From positions 4,836,001 through 4,900,000 of the forward strand of contig CP014771.1 in assembly GCA_001596155.1 (NCBI GenBank): DNA of 64,000 bases, written 5' to 3'. Under the pieces are notes generated by a model that saw nothing but the letters and a program-made list of their open reading frames with translations, did not search any database and was not told the origin of the DNA. This document shows, piece by piece, positions 53,039 through 60,730 of this stretch (within the stretch, counting starts at the first letter, position 1; every line of letters begins with the position of its first letter). A program made the position numbers and the translations under genes. The stretch comes from Hymenobacter psoromatis. GTDB taxonomy: Bacteria; Bacteroidota; Bacteroidia; Cytophagales; Hymenobacteraceae.

Positions 53039-53665
53039 ATGCCTACCCCTGCTCCCTGGCTCGATGCCACCACGACCATCCGCGACGGCATGGTGCATTG
53101 GCCCGACAACCTCGGCGTTACCGTGAAGCGCACCCTGAGCCAGGACCGCGGCGATGCCGCCAACGTGACTGAGCTGCACATGAGCGCCCATACTGGCACC
53201 CACGTGGACGCGCCGCTGCACTTCACCACCGGGGCCGGCGACACCACGACCCTCGACCTGGGCCACCTCATGGGGCCGGCTACCGTGGTAGCCATTCAGG
53301 ACCCAAAAAGCATCAGTCTGGCCGAGGTGCAAAAGCTGGATATCAAACCCGGCGCGCGGCTGCTATTCAAAACCCGCATCTCAACTAGTGAGTGGAGCAC
53401 CGAGCCGTTCAAGCCCGATTTTGTGGCCCTGGATGGCGACGCGGCCCGCCACCTGCGCGACGCGGGCGTGGTGTGCGTGGGCGTAGACTACCTCTCCGTG
53501 GGCAAGGCCGATGCCCACCACGCGCTGCTCGACGCGGGCATTTGTGTCATTGAAGGGCTGGCCTTGCAGCACATCGCGCCCGGCGAGTACGAGCTGCTGT
53601 GCCTACCCCTTAAAATAGCGGGTAGCGACGGAGCCCCGGCGCGCGTGCTGCTGCGGCCGGCTTAG
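53039..53665 (+). CDS. Cyclase family / KynB-like metal hydrolase
   Basis: 208-residue cytosolic hydrolase of the cyclase (PF04199) family, to which bacterial kynurenine formamidase belongs. The metal-binding signature HTGTHVDAPLHF (HxGTHxDxPxH, about residues 51-62) is intact, with MVHWPDNLGV near the start and CVGVDYLSVGKADAHHALLD later. The upstream 37 bases contain a single-arm copy of the TGTCATTAGTCACTC module found around 37324. No tryptophan-catabolism gene is nearby, so the kynurenine role is not supported here. Confidence 0.85.
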   Translation: MPTPAPWLDATTTIRDGMVHWPDNLGVTVKRTLSQDRGDAANVTELHMSAHTGTHVDAPLHFTTGAGDTTTLDLGHLMGPATVVAIQDPKSISLAEVQKLDIKPGARLLFKTRISTSEWSTEPFKPDFVALDGDAARHLRDAGVVCVGVDYLSVGKADAHHALLDAGICVIEGLALQHIAPGEYELLCLPLKIAGSDGAPARVLLRPA

Positions 53666-53739
53666 GTCGGCCCGGCGTAGCGCATTCAGCCAATGCTTAC
53701 TAAGGCGGGTATAAGTTGCGGTTATTTCCTGCCCTGCCC

Positions 53740-54981
53740 ATGCCTGCTGCCGCTATTGCCGCCACGCCCGGCGCGCTCGCCGCGTTTTTTCAACTGCACG
53801 ATGCCGGGCGGGTGCCCGCGCTGCTACCCATTCGCTACCACCGAATGCAGGTCGATGCGCTGGCGTTTTTTCGCGGGAGCGCGCCGCTCTATTACGCCCG
53901 CTTTGGGGCCGCGCCCGCGCTGGCGGGCGGCCCGGTGGGCTGGCTCTGCGGTGATGCGCACATCGAGAACTTTGGCTCGTACCGGGGCGATAACCGGCTG
54001 GTTTATTTTGATTTAAACGACTTTGATGAGGCCGCGCTGGGCCCGCTGAGCTGGGATGTGGGCCGCCTGCTGGTGAGCGTGCGGCTGGCCGCCGCCCACT
54101 TTGGCCTACCCCCCGCCGCCCAGCACACCCACGCCGAAACCCTGCTGGCCGCCTACGCCGCCGCGCTGGCCACCGGCAAAGCCTACCTGCTGGAACGGGC
54201 CACCGCGCGGGGCCTGGTGCGCCAGCTGCTCAAGAACGTGCAGCAGCGCCGCCAGCGTGAGCTGCTGGCCGGCCGCGTCAGCCGGCGCGGCGGCTGGCAC
54301 TTTCGCACCCATAAGTCGGCCGTTTTGCGGCCCCTACCCCCCGCCGAGGCGCTGGCCGTGCTGCGCGCTGTGGAAAGCTGGCGGCTGGCCCAGCCCCAGC
54401 CGCCCTGCGGGCCGCTGCTCGACGTGGCCGGGCGCGTGGCCGGGGTAGGCAGCCTGGGCGTGCCCCGCTACGCGCTGCTGGCCAAAAGCCGCCACGCCGG
54501 CAAGCTGCCCCGGCTGCTCGACCTCAAGCTGGCGCTGCCGGCCGCGCCCGCACCGTTTTGCCCGGTGCCGCAGCCGGCGTGGCCCACCGAGGCGGCCCGC
54601 GTGGTGGCGGCGCAGGGCTACTTGCAGGCGGTGTGCCCGGCCCTGCTTCAGCCGCTGGAGCTGGGCGGGCGGCCCTTCGTGCTGCGGGCCTTGCAGCCAG
54701 TGGCCGACAAGCTGGACTTTATCAATTTCACCCAGGACGCGGCGGGCTTCCAGGGCGCGCTGCCCGATTTTGGCCGCCTGCTGGCCTGGGCGCACCTGCG
54801 GGCGGCCGGCCACCGCGGCGCGGCTGGCCCCGATGCGCTCCGGGCCTTCGGGCAGGGGGTAGGCGAGTGGTGCGCCGCCGTGCTCGGCTTCGCGGCCCAG
54901 GCGCAGGCCGCGGTGGAAGCCGACTACGCGGCGTTCGCGCTGGCGTGCCGGGAGGGCATTTTGCCCACGGCCGCGCGGTAG
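53740..54981 (+). CDS. DUF2252 family protein
   Basis: About 413 residues. The ATG at 53740 (MPAAAIAATPGALAAFFQLH) is preferred to a TTG eight codons upstream. The family pattern is clear: LPIRYHRMQVDALAFFRGSA, CGDAHIENFGSY, FDLNDFDEAALGPLSWDVGR, and the C-terminal QGYLQAVCPALLQPLELGGR, FVLRALQPVADKLDF and LGRLLAWAHLRAAG-type segments. DUF2252 proteins share a kinase-like (aminoglycoside-phosphotransferase-like) fold, and the GDAH-x-EN and D-x-NDFD stretches look like catalytic and metal motifs. Function unknown. It converges with the LytTR gene downstream. Confidence 0.88.
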   Translation: MPAAAIAATPGALAAFFQLHDAGRVPALLPIRYHRMQVDALAFFRGSAPLYYARFGAAPALAGGPVGWLCGDAHIENFGSYRGDNRLVYFDLNDFDEAALGPLSWDVGRLLVSVRLAAAHFGLPPAAQHTHAETLLAAYAAALATGKAYLLERATARGLVRQLLKNVQQRRQRELLAGRVSRRGGWHFRTHKSAVLRPLPPAEALAVLRAVESWRLAQPQPPCGPLLDVAGRVAGVGSLGVPRYALLAKSRHAGKLPRLLDLKLALPAAPAPFCPVPQPAWPTEAARVVAAQGYLQAVCPALLQPLELGGRPFVLRALQPVADKLDFINFTQDAAGFQGALPDFGRLLAWAHLRAAGHRGAAGPDALRAFGQGVGEWCAAVLGFAAQAQAAVEADYAAFALACREGILPTAAR

Positions 54982-54996
54982 CCGGGCGGCATCCAT

Positions 54997-55731
54997 TCAC
55001 AGGCTCATCAGCTCCCGAAACAGCCCCGACTGCGCGCGCGAAATTTCCACGTCGGGGCCGTGGCGCAGGCTGATTTTGAGCGTGTTGCTAAACCACGGCT
55101 CAATGCCCGCAATCCACTGCAGGTTGATGATTTGCTGGCGGTTGGCCCGGAAAAATACTTTGGGGTCGAGGCGCGCCTCCAGCTGCTGCAAGCTGCGCGC
55201 TATCAGCGGCTGGTGCTGTTCAAAATACACCCGCGTGGCGCTGCCGCTGATTTCGAAGAGCCGGATATCGGCCAGCTTCACGAACCAGCAGCGCTCGCCA
55301 TCCTTCACGAAAACCTGGTCGTGGGCCGTGAGCAGCGGCGCGGGCGCTTCGGGCGCGGGGGTAGGGACCGCCGGCACCAGCGCGGCCGGCCGAAGCTTAG
55401 CCAGCGCGGCCGCCAGCCGGGCTTCGCTCACGGGCTTGAGCAGGTAGTCCAGCGCATTCACCTCGAAGGCTTGGAGCGCATATTGGTCATAAGCCGTGGT
55501 GAAAATGACGTGCGGCACGGCCCCTTCCAGCGAGGCCAGCAGGTCGAAACCCGACTCGCCGGGCATGTGAATATCCAGAAACAGCACCTCGGGCCGCAGC
55601 GCCTGAATCTGCTGGCGGGCCTCGTCGGCGTGGCGGGCTTCGCCCACCACTTCCACATCGGGAAAAGCGCGCAGCAGGTGCCGCAGCTCGGTGCGCGCCA
55701 GGCGCGAGTCGTCAATGAGTAAGGCGTTCAT
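54997..55731 (-). CDS. LytTR family response regulator
   Basis: 244-residue regulator. The receiver domain begins MNALLIDDSRLARTELRHLL, with phospho-Asp in VLFLDIHMPGESGFDLL (about residue 53), Thr in VIFTTAYDQYALQAFEVNAL and Lys in YLLKPVSEARL. A proline/alanine linker leads to the LytTR domain (VFVKDGERCWFVKLADIRLF; DPKVFFRANRQQIINLQWIA). Its partner kinase lies upstream on the same strand, beyond a 158-base palindrome that ends four bases from this start codon. Confidence 0.94.
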   Translation of the reverse strand: MNALLIDDSRLARTELRHLLRAFPDVEVVGEARHADEARQQIQALRPEVLFLDIHMPGESGFDLLASLEGAVPHVIFTTAYDQYALQAFEVNALDYLLKPVSEARLAAALAKLRPAALVPAVPTPAPEAPAPLLTAHDQVFVKDGERCWFVKLADIRLFEISGSATRVYFEQHQPLIARSLQQLEARLDPKVFFRANRQQIINLQWIAGIEPWFSNTLKISLRHGPDVEISRAQSGLFRELMSL

Positions 55732-55734
55732 TTA

Positions 55735-55892
55735 GTAATGAGAAAATGGGTATTAAAAGAACGTCATGCTCATCTGGCGTCCGCTTGTCGAAGCATCTCG
55801 CGTGGGGTAGTAACCTCAACCGTTTAACGATGCGAGCGAGATGCTTCGACAAGCTCAGCATGACGTTCTTTTAATACCCATTTTCTCATTAC
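55735..55892. repeat. Palindrome inserted between kinase and regulator genes
   Basis: Perfect 36-base arms: 55735-55770 (GTAATGAGAAAATGGGTATT..) and 55857-55892. Inner CATGCTGAGC and GAAGCATCTCG modules are shared with 23979-24088. The right arm supplies the last codons (EKMGIKRTSC) and the stop of the upstream kinase gene. Confidence 0.9.
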
Positions 55893-56952
55893 CAACCGGC
55901 AGGCGCAGCTCGGCCAGCACGGTATCAGGCCGTAGCGGGTCGGGGCCGATGCGGAAGCTGGCGGCGGGCCCAAAGAGCAGCCGCAGCCGCTCGCCCACGT
56001 TGCGCACGCCCACGCCGGGGTGGCCGGGCACCGGTTGGTAAGTGCCCGTGTTGCGCACGGCCACCAGCAGGCCGGTGCCCGCCCCGTCGAGCTGGGCGCT
56101 CAGGCTGAGGCAGCCGCCGGCCGGGCGCGGGGCCAGCCCGTGCTTGATGGCATTCTCCACCAGCAGCTGCACCGTCATGGGCGGCAGCAGCACGGGCAGG
56201 GCCTCAGGGGCTACGTCGAGGGTGTAGCGCAGGCGCTCTTCGAGCTGCATGGCTTCAAGCTGGAGGTAGTTTTCCACGATTTCCAGCTCGGTGGCCAGCG
56301 GCACCTGGGCCAGGGTATTGCGCTGCATGGAGTAGCGCAGCAGCTCGGCCAGGTGCGTCATCATGGCGCGGGCGCGGGCGGGGTCTTCCATCACCAGGGC
56401 CCGGATATTGTTCAGCCCATTGAACAGGAAATGCGGGTTGAGCTGGGCTTGCAGCGTGCGCAATTCGGCCTCGCGGGCAATGGCAGTCAGCTTCCAGGTG
56501 TCAATTTCGGCCAGCCGATAATTGTCCAGATAATGCAGCCCGAAATAGACTGCCGCCCAGCCCCACATCACGAAAAAGACGTTCAGCGCGTAGCCGATGT
56601 ACTGCGCCCAGGGCAATCCCTGCCCGCTCTCCTGGGCGTGAGTAAGGGCTAGTAAGCTCGTAATCAGCAGGCCAATAAGTAGGATGCCACCCAGGGCGAT
56701 GGCTAGGTGCGCCAGCAGTAGCCGGGGCAGCAGCGCCGCCAGCGACAACGCCACCCACTTGTGCCGCCGGGCGTAGAGACGCAACAGATGACTACAGCCC
56801 AATAGCGTACCCGCCACGATGATTTCAACCCCGATGAGGGAAGGCGTAAAGCGCCCGAAAATACTTGCCAGCACCCCGCCCAGCACGCCGTAAAGCGTCC
56901 ACCCCATAACCTGGAGTGCCCAATAGAGGCCAGGGCGAGTGGTGAAGTGCAT
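55855..56952 (-). CDS. LytS/YehU-type sensor histidine kinase
   Basis: Inner-membrane kinase of 365 residues. The start at 56952 (MHFTTRPGLYWALQVMGWTL) matches the family, although the frame is open upstream into the CPBP gene end. Four membrane segments within residues 8-150. His_kinase: LQAQLNPHFLFNGLNNIRAL (His about 205) with MTHLAELLRYSMQ. ATPase: QLLVENAIKHGLAPRP and GVGVRNVGERLRLLFG. The natural end is probably near VLAELRLPVG; the last ten or so residues are read from the palindrome arm. Pairs with the regulator at 54997-55731. The genes upstream on the strand (CPBP remnant, DUF7010-like) form the same likely operon. Confidence 0.92.
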   Translation of the reverse strand: MHFTTRPGLYWALQVMGWTLYGVLGGVLASIFGRFTPSLIGVEIIVAGTLLGCSHLLRLYARRHKWVALSLAALLPRLLLAHLAIALGGILLIGLLITSLLALTHAQESGQGLPWAQYIGYALNVFFVMWGWAAVYFGLHYLDNYRLAEIDTWKLTAIAREAELRTLQAQLNPHFLFNGLNNIRALVMEDPARARAMMTHLAELLRYSMQRNTLAQVPLATELEIVENYLQLEAMQLEERLRYTLDVAPEALPVLLPPMTVQLLVENAIKHGLAPRPAGGCLSLSAQLDGAGTGLLVAVRNTGTYQPVPGHPGVGVRNVGERLRLLFGPAASFRIGPDPLRPDTVLAELRLPVGNEKMGIKRTSC

Positions 56953-56989
56953 CGGAGAACGAGCTGAATAGGTGGAGAAGCAGCCGAAG

Positions 56990-57661
56990 CTAGCGCGTGA
57001 GGAAACCAATTGCGTCGGTCACAAAGTGGCCGAACATATTCGAGGGTAAGTCGCGCCGCCAGACGTACAACAGGGCAAGTACTGCTCCGCTGAGGGCTAC
57101 CGCGCTCAAGTGAACTGCCCCCCACCCCCGGAGATGAGCGAAAGTAAACGCCGCAATTGACACCCCAACGGCCAAGCTAGCGCTACCGGAAAGCTGCCGG
57201 ACTTTTTCAATTAAATAACCGCGGAAAAGTATTTCTTCAACTACGGCAGCGCGTAGAACCAGCAAAATCCGGTACCAGTAGGGCGTGTTGAGAATAGCCT
57301 GGGCCTGCGTCAGCGCAGCAGTTGAAGCGGCGGGCGACTGATGAGCGATAACCGCAAACTGGATGCCCATAATCACAGTCACAATAACGGCTGCCAATAA
57401 GCCAAATAGCAGGCTTTTTCAGGTAGGGCGGCGAAAGCCAATCGAACTAAGGGGTAAGTGTTCCACGGCCGTCAGCCAATAGAGAATGGCGAGCGCGAAA
57501 GACCACCAGATTGCTTCTCGGGCAAGCAGAGCGGACATGGAAGTGCCGGAAATGAGCCAATGCCCAATTGGCAGCAGACAGAAGAGTAAAGTGCCGCCAA
57601 GTCCGCAGAGCGCAAGCATTGTTGTGCGCGGTGACGTAGGGTAAGCGAAGCTGTTGTCCAT
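56990..57661 (-). pseudogene. CPBP family membrane protease, interrupted by one stop codon
   Basis: 223-codon frame with a TGA at 57419-57421. The N-terminal piece (MDNSFAYPTSPRTTMLALCG.. to AVEHLPLSSIGFRRPT) and the C-terminal piece (KSLLFGLLAAVIVTVIMG..) are in the same frame. The C-terminal piece carries the Abi/CPBP motifs: VVEEILFRGYLIEKV (EExxxR), FTFAHLRGWG (FxxxH) and NMFGHFVTDAIGFL (HxxxD). Homologues usually have Trp or a similar residue after the GF-x-RPT loop, so TGG to TGA is likely. CPBP proteins process prenylated peptides or act in immunity and signalling. Recent loss or a sequencing error. Confidence 0.82.
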
Positions 57662-57693
57662 CTTTAGGGAGGGATTAAAAATAGTACAATAAA

Positions 57694-58293
57694 TTATGCT
57701 TGCCAGTAGGCCCGCGCGTGCCGGCGGTATGACCAGTAGAGCGCGCCTGCCAGCCCCAGCAGCGCACCCGCCACAAACACCGGCACCCAATAGGGCGCGC
57801 TGGCCGCCGTGCGCACCCCAATAAACAGGCAGCCGAACGAAATCAACCCCGCCGCGAAGGCGTAGGGTAGGGCATCGTAAAACCAGGCGTAGGGAAAGAG
57901 ATGCGCGCCTGTGATGATGCCGTAGGTCATCACGAAGTACGCCGGGTGCTGGCCAAAAATGAAGAACAAGAACGGGAAATAGAACAACTGAGCAAAATTC
58001 AGCCACAGCCCCAGCGGCTGCAAGGGGTTGTGCGGCAAGGTCCAGGTAGTGCGCAGCAGCTTTGAAAAAAGCCAGGCCAGCGGCAGCAGGGGCACCCCCA
58101 CGAAGAAGGTTATGAAGCTCTTGGACTGCGGCGGCAGCGGCAGCGTCCACACGTAAGCTATTGCGGCCCACACTACCGTAGCCGCCAGAATAAAATCGAG
58201 CCCATTCTTGGCCTTTACTGATAATTCCAGCCGTAGCGCATCTAAAAGGGTTGCGGCGGCTGGCTCGTGATTTTCTGGCTTAGTAGTCAGCAT
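57694..58293 (-). CDS. DUF7010-like membrane protein
   Basis: 199-residue integral membrane protein with about six hydrophobic segments: FILAATVVWAAIAYVWTLP, FITFFVGVPLLPLAWLF, LFYFPFLFFIFG, FVMTYGIITGAHLFPYAW, FAAGLISFGCLFIG and WVPVFVAGALLGLAGALYW. The cytosolic N-terminus with RLELSVKAKNGLDFI is the most distinctive part and recalls the DUF7010 family; I am only moderately sure of the name. Function unknown. It heads a run with the CPBP remnant (32 bases away), kinase and regulator. Its upstream DNA is a 21-bp minisatellite. Confidence 0.7.
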   Translation of the reverse strand: MLTTKPENHEPAAATLLDALRLELSVKAKNGLDFILAATVVWAAIAYVWTLPLPPQSKSFITFFVGVPLLPLAWLFSKLLRTTWTLPHNPLQPLGLWLNFAQLFYFPFLFFIFGQHPAYFVMTYGIITGAHLFPYAWFYDALPYAFAAGLISFGCLFIGVRTAASAPYWVPVFVAGALLGLAGALYWSYRRHARAYWQA

Positions 58294-58330
58294 GGCTGGG
58301 GATGAAGGTTGGAAAGGTGAAACCAGTGCC

Positions 58331-58561
58331 CGAACGACTGCAACGAGGCCCCGAACGGCTGGAAAGAGGCCCCGAACGACTGCAATGAGACCCTGAACGG
58401 CTGCAATGGGACCCCGAACGACTGCAATGGGACCCCGAACGACTGCAATGGGACCCCGAACGATTGGGACGACACCCCAAACGACTGCAACGAGGCCCCG
58501 AACGACTGTGATGAGACCCCGAACGACTGCAACGACACCCCGAACGGCTGAAGCGACCCCC
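58331..58561. repeat. Minisatellite, 11 units of 21 bp
   Basis: Eleven head-to-tail units of exactly 21 bases, consensus CGAACGACTGCAATGGGACC plus C. The variation is mostly in the second half of the unit; two adjacent units are identical. Because 21 is a multiple of three, all frames stay open and chance ORFs cover it on both strands (7-residue repeats). It starts 38 bases upstream of the DUF7010-like start codon. Confidence 0.92.
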
Positions 58562-58900
58562 GGAGTCGTTGGGGCGGGGACTGGGATGATTGGGGCGAGT
58601 GCTAGGGCTGGTTGCTATCGGCCGGCCGTGGCCCGTCATGGTTACTGTGAACGCGGGGTGGGGACTCGGGGCCGTTTGGGCGGGCGGTGGGCAGCGCCAG
58701 AACAAAATTCCAGCGAGAAAATAGGCGAGCGGACATGCTGACCAGCAGGTTGAGGTGAAAGAATGCCCAAACCTAGTCGCGGCCCTACCCCCCTTCAAGC
58801 CACCAAGAGCCGAGCGGTCGGGGGCGGCGCTGAGTGGTAAAAAAGGCGGCCCCAACCGCCCTCAGCGGCTACTCACCCTGCGCCCGCGTTATTTGCGGCT
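58562..58900. other. Intergenic region upstream of gntK
   Basis: 339 bases between the minisatellite and gluconokinase. The first part (GTCGTTGGGGCGGGGACTGG) looks like decayed repeat units. A CCCTACCCCCC oligomer lies near 58785. GTTATTTGC at about 58889, 12 bases before the gntK start, may be a weak -7 element. No ORF worth calling is seen. Confidence 0.4.
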
Positions 58901-59404
58901 ATGAACAGACCAATCATCGTCCTGATGGGCGTTTCGGGCAGCGGCAAAACGACCGTGGGCGAATTGCTCTCCCAACAAATCGGCGTGCCGTTCTTCGACG
59001 GCGACGATTTTCACCCGCAGGCCAACATTGACAAAATGGCCCACGGCACGCCCCTCACCGACGCCGACCGCGCCGGCTGGCTCGCCGACCTGGCCCAGCA
59101 CATCGGGCAGTGGGAACAGGATAAAGGCGCCATTCTGGCCTGCTCGGCCCTCAAGGAAAGCTACCGCACCACCCTGCAGGCCGGCGCGCGGCAGCCGCTG
59201 GACTGGGTGTTCCTGACCGGCGACCGGGCCTTGCTGCTGCAACGCATGGAAGGCCGCCAGGGTAGCTATATGAAGGCCAATATGCTCGATTCGCAGCTCG
59301 CCACCCTCGAAATGCCCGCCTATGGCCTGCACCTCAACGTGGCCGATTCGCCCCAGCAACTGGTGGACAAAATAAAGGCCGGGCTGCCGCAAAGCCAAGG
59401 GTAG
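58901..59404 (+). CDS. gntK: Gluconokinase
   Basis: Phosphorylates gluconate to 6-phosphogluconate with ATP in the cytosol, feeding the pentose phosphate route. 167 residues, the usual length for the thermoresistant GntK family. P-loop VLMGVSGSGKTTVGE at residues 7-21, then FFDGDDFHPQANIDKMAHGT-PLTDADRAGWL (substrate region), ACSALKESYR, FLTGDRALLLQRMEGRQGSY-MKANMLDSQLATLE and the C-terminal LNVADSPQQLVDKI. No transporter is adjacent. The SDR at 49374 could supply gluconate if it is a glucose dehydrogenase. Confidence 0.95.
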   Translation: MNRPIIVLMGVSGSGKTTVGELLSQQIGVPFFDGDDFHPQANIDKMAHGTPLTDADRAGWLADLAQHIGQWEQDKGAILACSALKESYRTTLQAGARQPLDWVFLTGDRALLLQRMEGRQGSYMKANMLDSQLATLEMPAYGLHLNVADSPQQLVDKIKAGLPQSQG

Positions 59405-59420
59405 CCGGTTATTAAGTGAT

Positions 59421-59623
59421 GTTACGCAAAGCTTATCGCCCTCCGCGTTCACCTCACCCCCTAGCCCCCTCTCCTGCGGAGAGGGGGGACTAGCTTTTAG
59501 TTTTAGCTCTAATTTAACTAATTGATTTACACTATAAAATTAAGCTAGAGCTAGTTCCCCCTCTCCGCAGGAGAGGGGGCTAGGGGGTGAGGTGAACGTG
59601 GAGGGCGATAAGCTTTGCGTAAC
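59421..59623. repeat. Long nested palindrome, CACCTCACCCCC family
   Basis: 203 bases. Outer arm GTTACGCAAAGCTTATCGCC, then CTCCGCGTTCACCTCACCCC and CTAGCCCCCTCTCC, mirrored with few mismatches and ending GCTTTGCGTAAC. AT-rich centre with AGCTAGAGCTAGT-like sequence. Sister of 22939-23113, with a different outermost module that it shares with 48365-48511. Lies between the convergent gntK and outer-membrane protein genes. Confidence 0.9.
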
Positions 59624-59649
59624 AGCAGTTTAATAAACCGACTTGTTAC

Positions 59650-60507
59650 TTACCAAAACGTGCGGCTCACGGCCAGCGTGCCGTAGAAAAAAGCGCTCGT
59701 GTTGCCGCCCGTCGGAAGGTGCAGCGGCACCAGGTAGCTGGGCGTGGCGGCCACCACGTAGCGCCCGGCCGCGAAGCTGACCGGCAGCGAAAGCGTGTAG
59801 CCCAGCGCGCTGAAACCCGGCGTGGCCGGCTCGGCAAACGCGGTAGTGGTGGTGCCATTGCGCCTGGTTTTGACCACGGTGGTCTTGCCCAGCGAGGTGG
59901 CGTAGAAGTGCTGGCTGCCCGCCCCAACCTCCACGGTGGGCTCGATGCTGAGCGTGTCGTGGGCCAGCACGGGCAGCTCAAAGCGGTGGCTGGCGTTGAG
60001 CGTCAGCACGAAATCGGTCTTACTACCCAGAAATAAATCGGCGCTGACGCTGGCCGTGACCAGCCCAAAAAACTGCGTGAGGCTGCCGCTGAGGTCATTG
60101 CGCAGCGAGGCCTGCACCAGCGCGCTCTCGCCGTAGGCAAACAAGCGCGTGTACTGCACGGTCCAGTACGTGTCCGAATTGCTCACCGATTGCCAGCCGG
60201 CCATCAGCTCGCCAAAGTTGTAAAACGGCTCGTGCAGGTAGGTGTAGGCGTAGGAGTGGTTGAGGTAGCCCGACGCGAGGAAGCCGCTGGGAGCCTGGTA
60301 GGTGAGGGTGGTGCCGAGGTAGCCGCGGTCGTCGGCGGCCTGCGGGGCGCGTTGCAGGTAGGTGGTGCGGTTGGCGGTGCTCAGGCCCAGCGTGAGGCGG
60401 GGCGGGTGAACGGTGGCGGCCGAGTCGGGGGGTAGGGAGGCAGCGGCCACCTGCCCCGTCAGGAGCAGGAGGGCCGCCGGCAGCCAGTGGCGTGCGGAAC
60501 GAAGCAT
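59650..60507 (-). CDS. Probable outer-membrane beta-barrel protein
   Basis: 285 residues with the signal peptide MLRSARHWLPAALLLLTGQVAA. The mature part is a run of amphipathic beta strands with many aromatic girdle residues: ASGYLNHSYAYTYLHEPFYN, TYWTVQYTRLFAYGESAL, LFLGSKTDFVLTLNASHRFE and RYVVAATPSYLVPLHLP, and it ends with Trp (GTLAVSRTFW), as expected for an outer-membrane barrel. Family not recognised. It diverges from the large secreted protein at 60731 and may share an envelope role, but nothing shows this directly. Confidence 0.65.
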   Translation of the reverse strand: MLRSARHWLPAALLLLTGQVAAASLPPDSAATVHPPRLTLGLSTANRTTYLQRAPQAADDRGYLGTTLTYQAPSGFLASGYLNHSYAYTYLHEPFYNFGELMAGWQSVSNSDTYWTVQYTRLFAYGESALVQASLRNDLSGSLTQFFGLVTASVSADLFLGSKTDFVLTLNASHRFELPVLAHDTLSIEPTVEVGAGSQHFYATSLGKTTVVKTRRNGTTTTAFAEPATPGFSALGYTLSLPVSFAAGRYVVAATPSYLVPLHLPTGGNTSAFFYGTLAVSRTFW

Positions 60508-60730
60508 GAAGGAGGGGATAGGAAATTCTTCAAAAGCAAGCAGCCGGCCATGAGGAAGTCATGAACCCGCCCGGCTCACGCAAACCTCAACCAACAGGAC
60601 GGATGTTTGTGGCTGGCCTGGGGCCGGCAGCCAGACGGACGCCGCCCCCGATGGTTTAGCGTTGTTGGAAAAAATGCCCATTTTTTGCGCTGGCTTGCTC
60701 CCATCCGGGTTCGGCCGGACCTTTGTGCCC

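Noticed and set aside
58331-58561. CRISPR array
   Set aside because: Units are contiguous 21-mers with no unique spacers, and no cas genes are present.
58280-58855. Repeat protein (CSRSGSH or QSFGVPL 7-residue repeats) read from the minisatellite
   Set aside because: All frames are open only because the repeat unit is 21 bp; no start context, and the DUF7010-like gene begins inside the longest frame.
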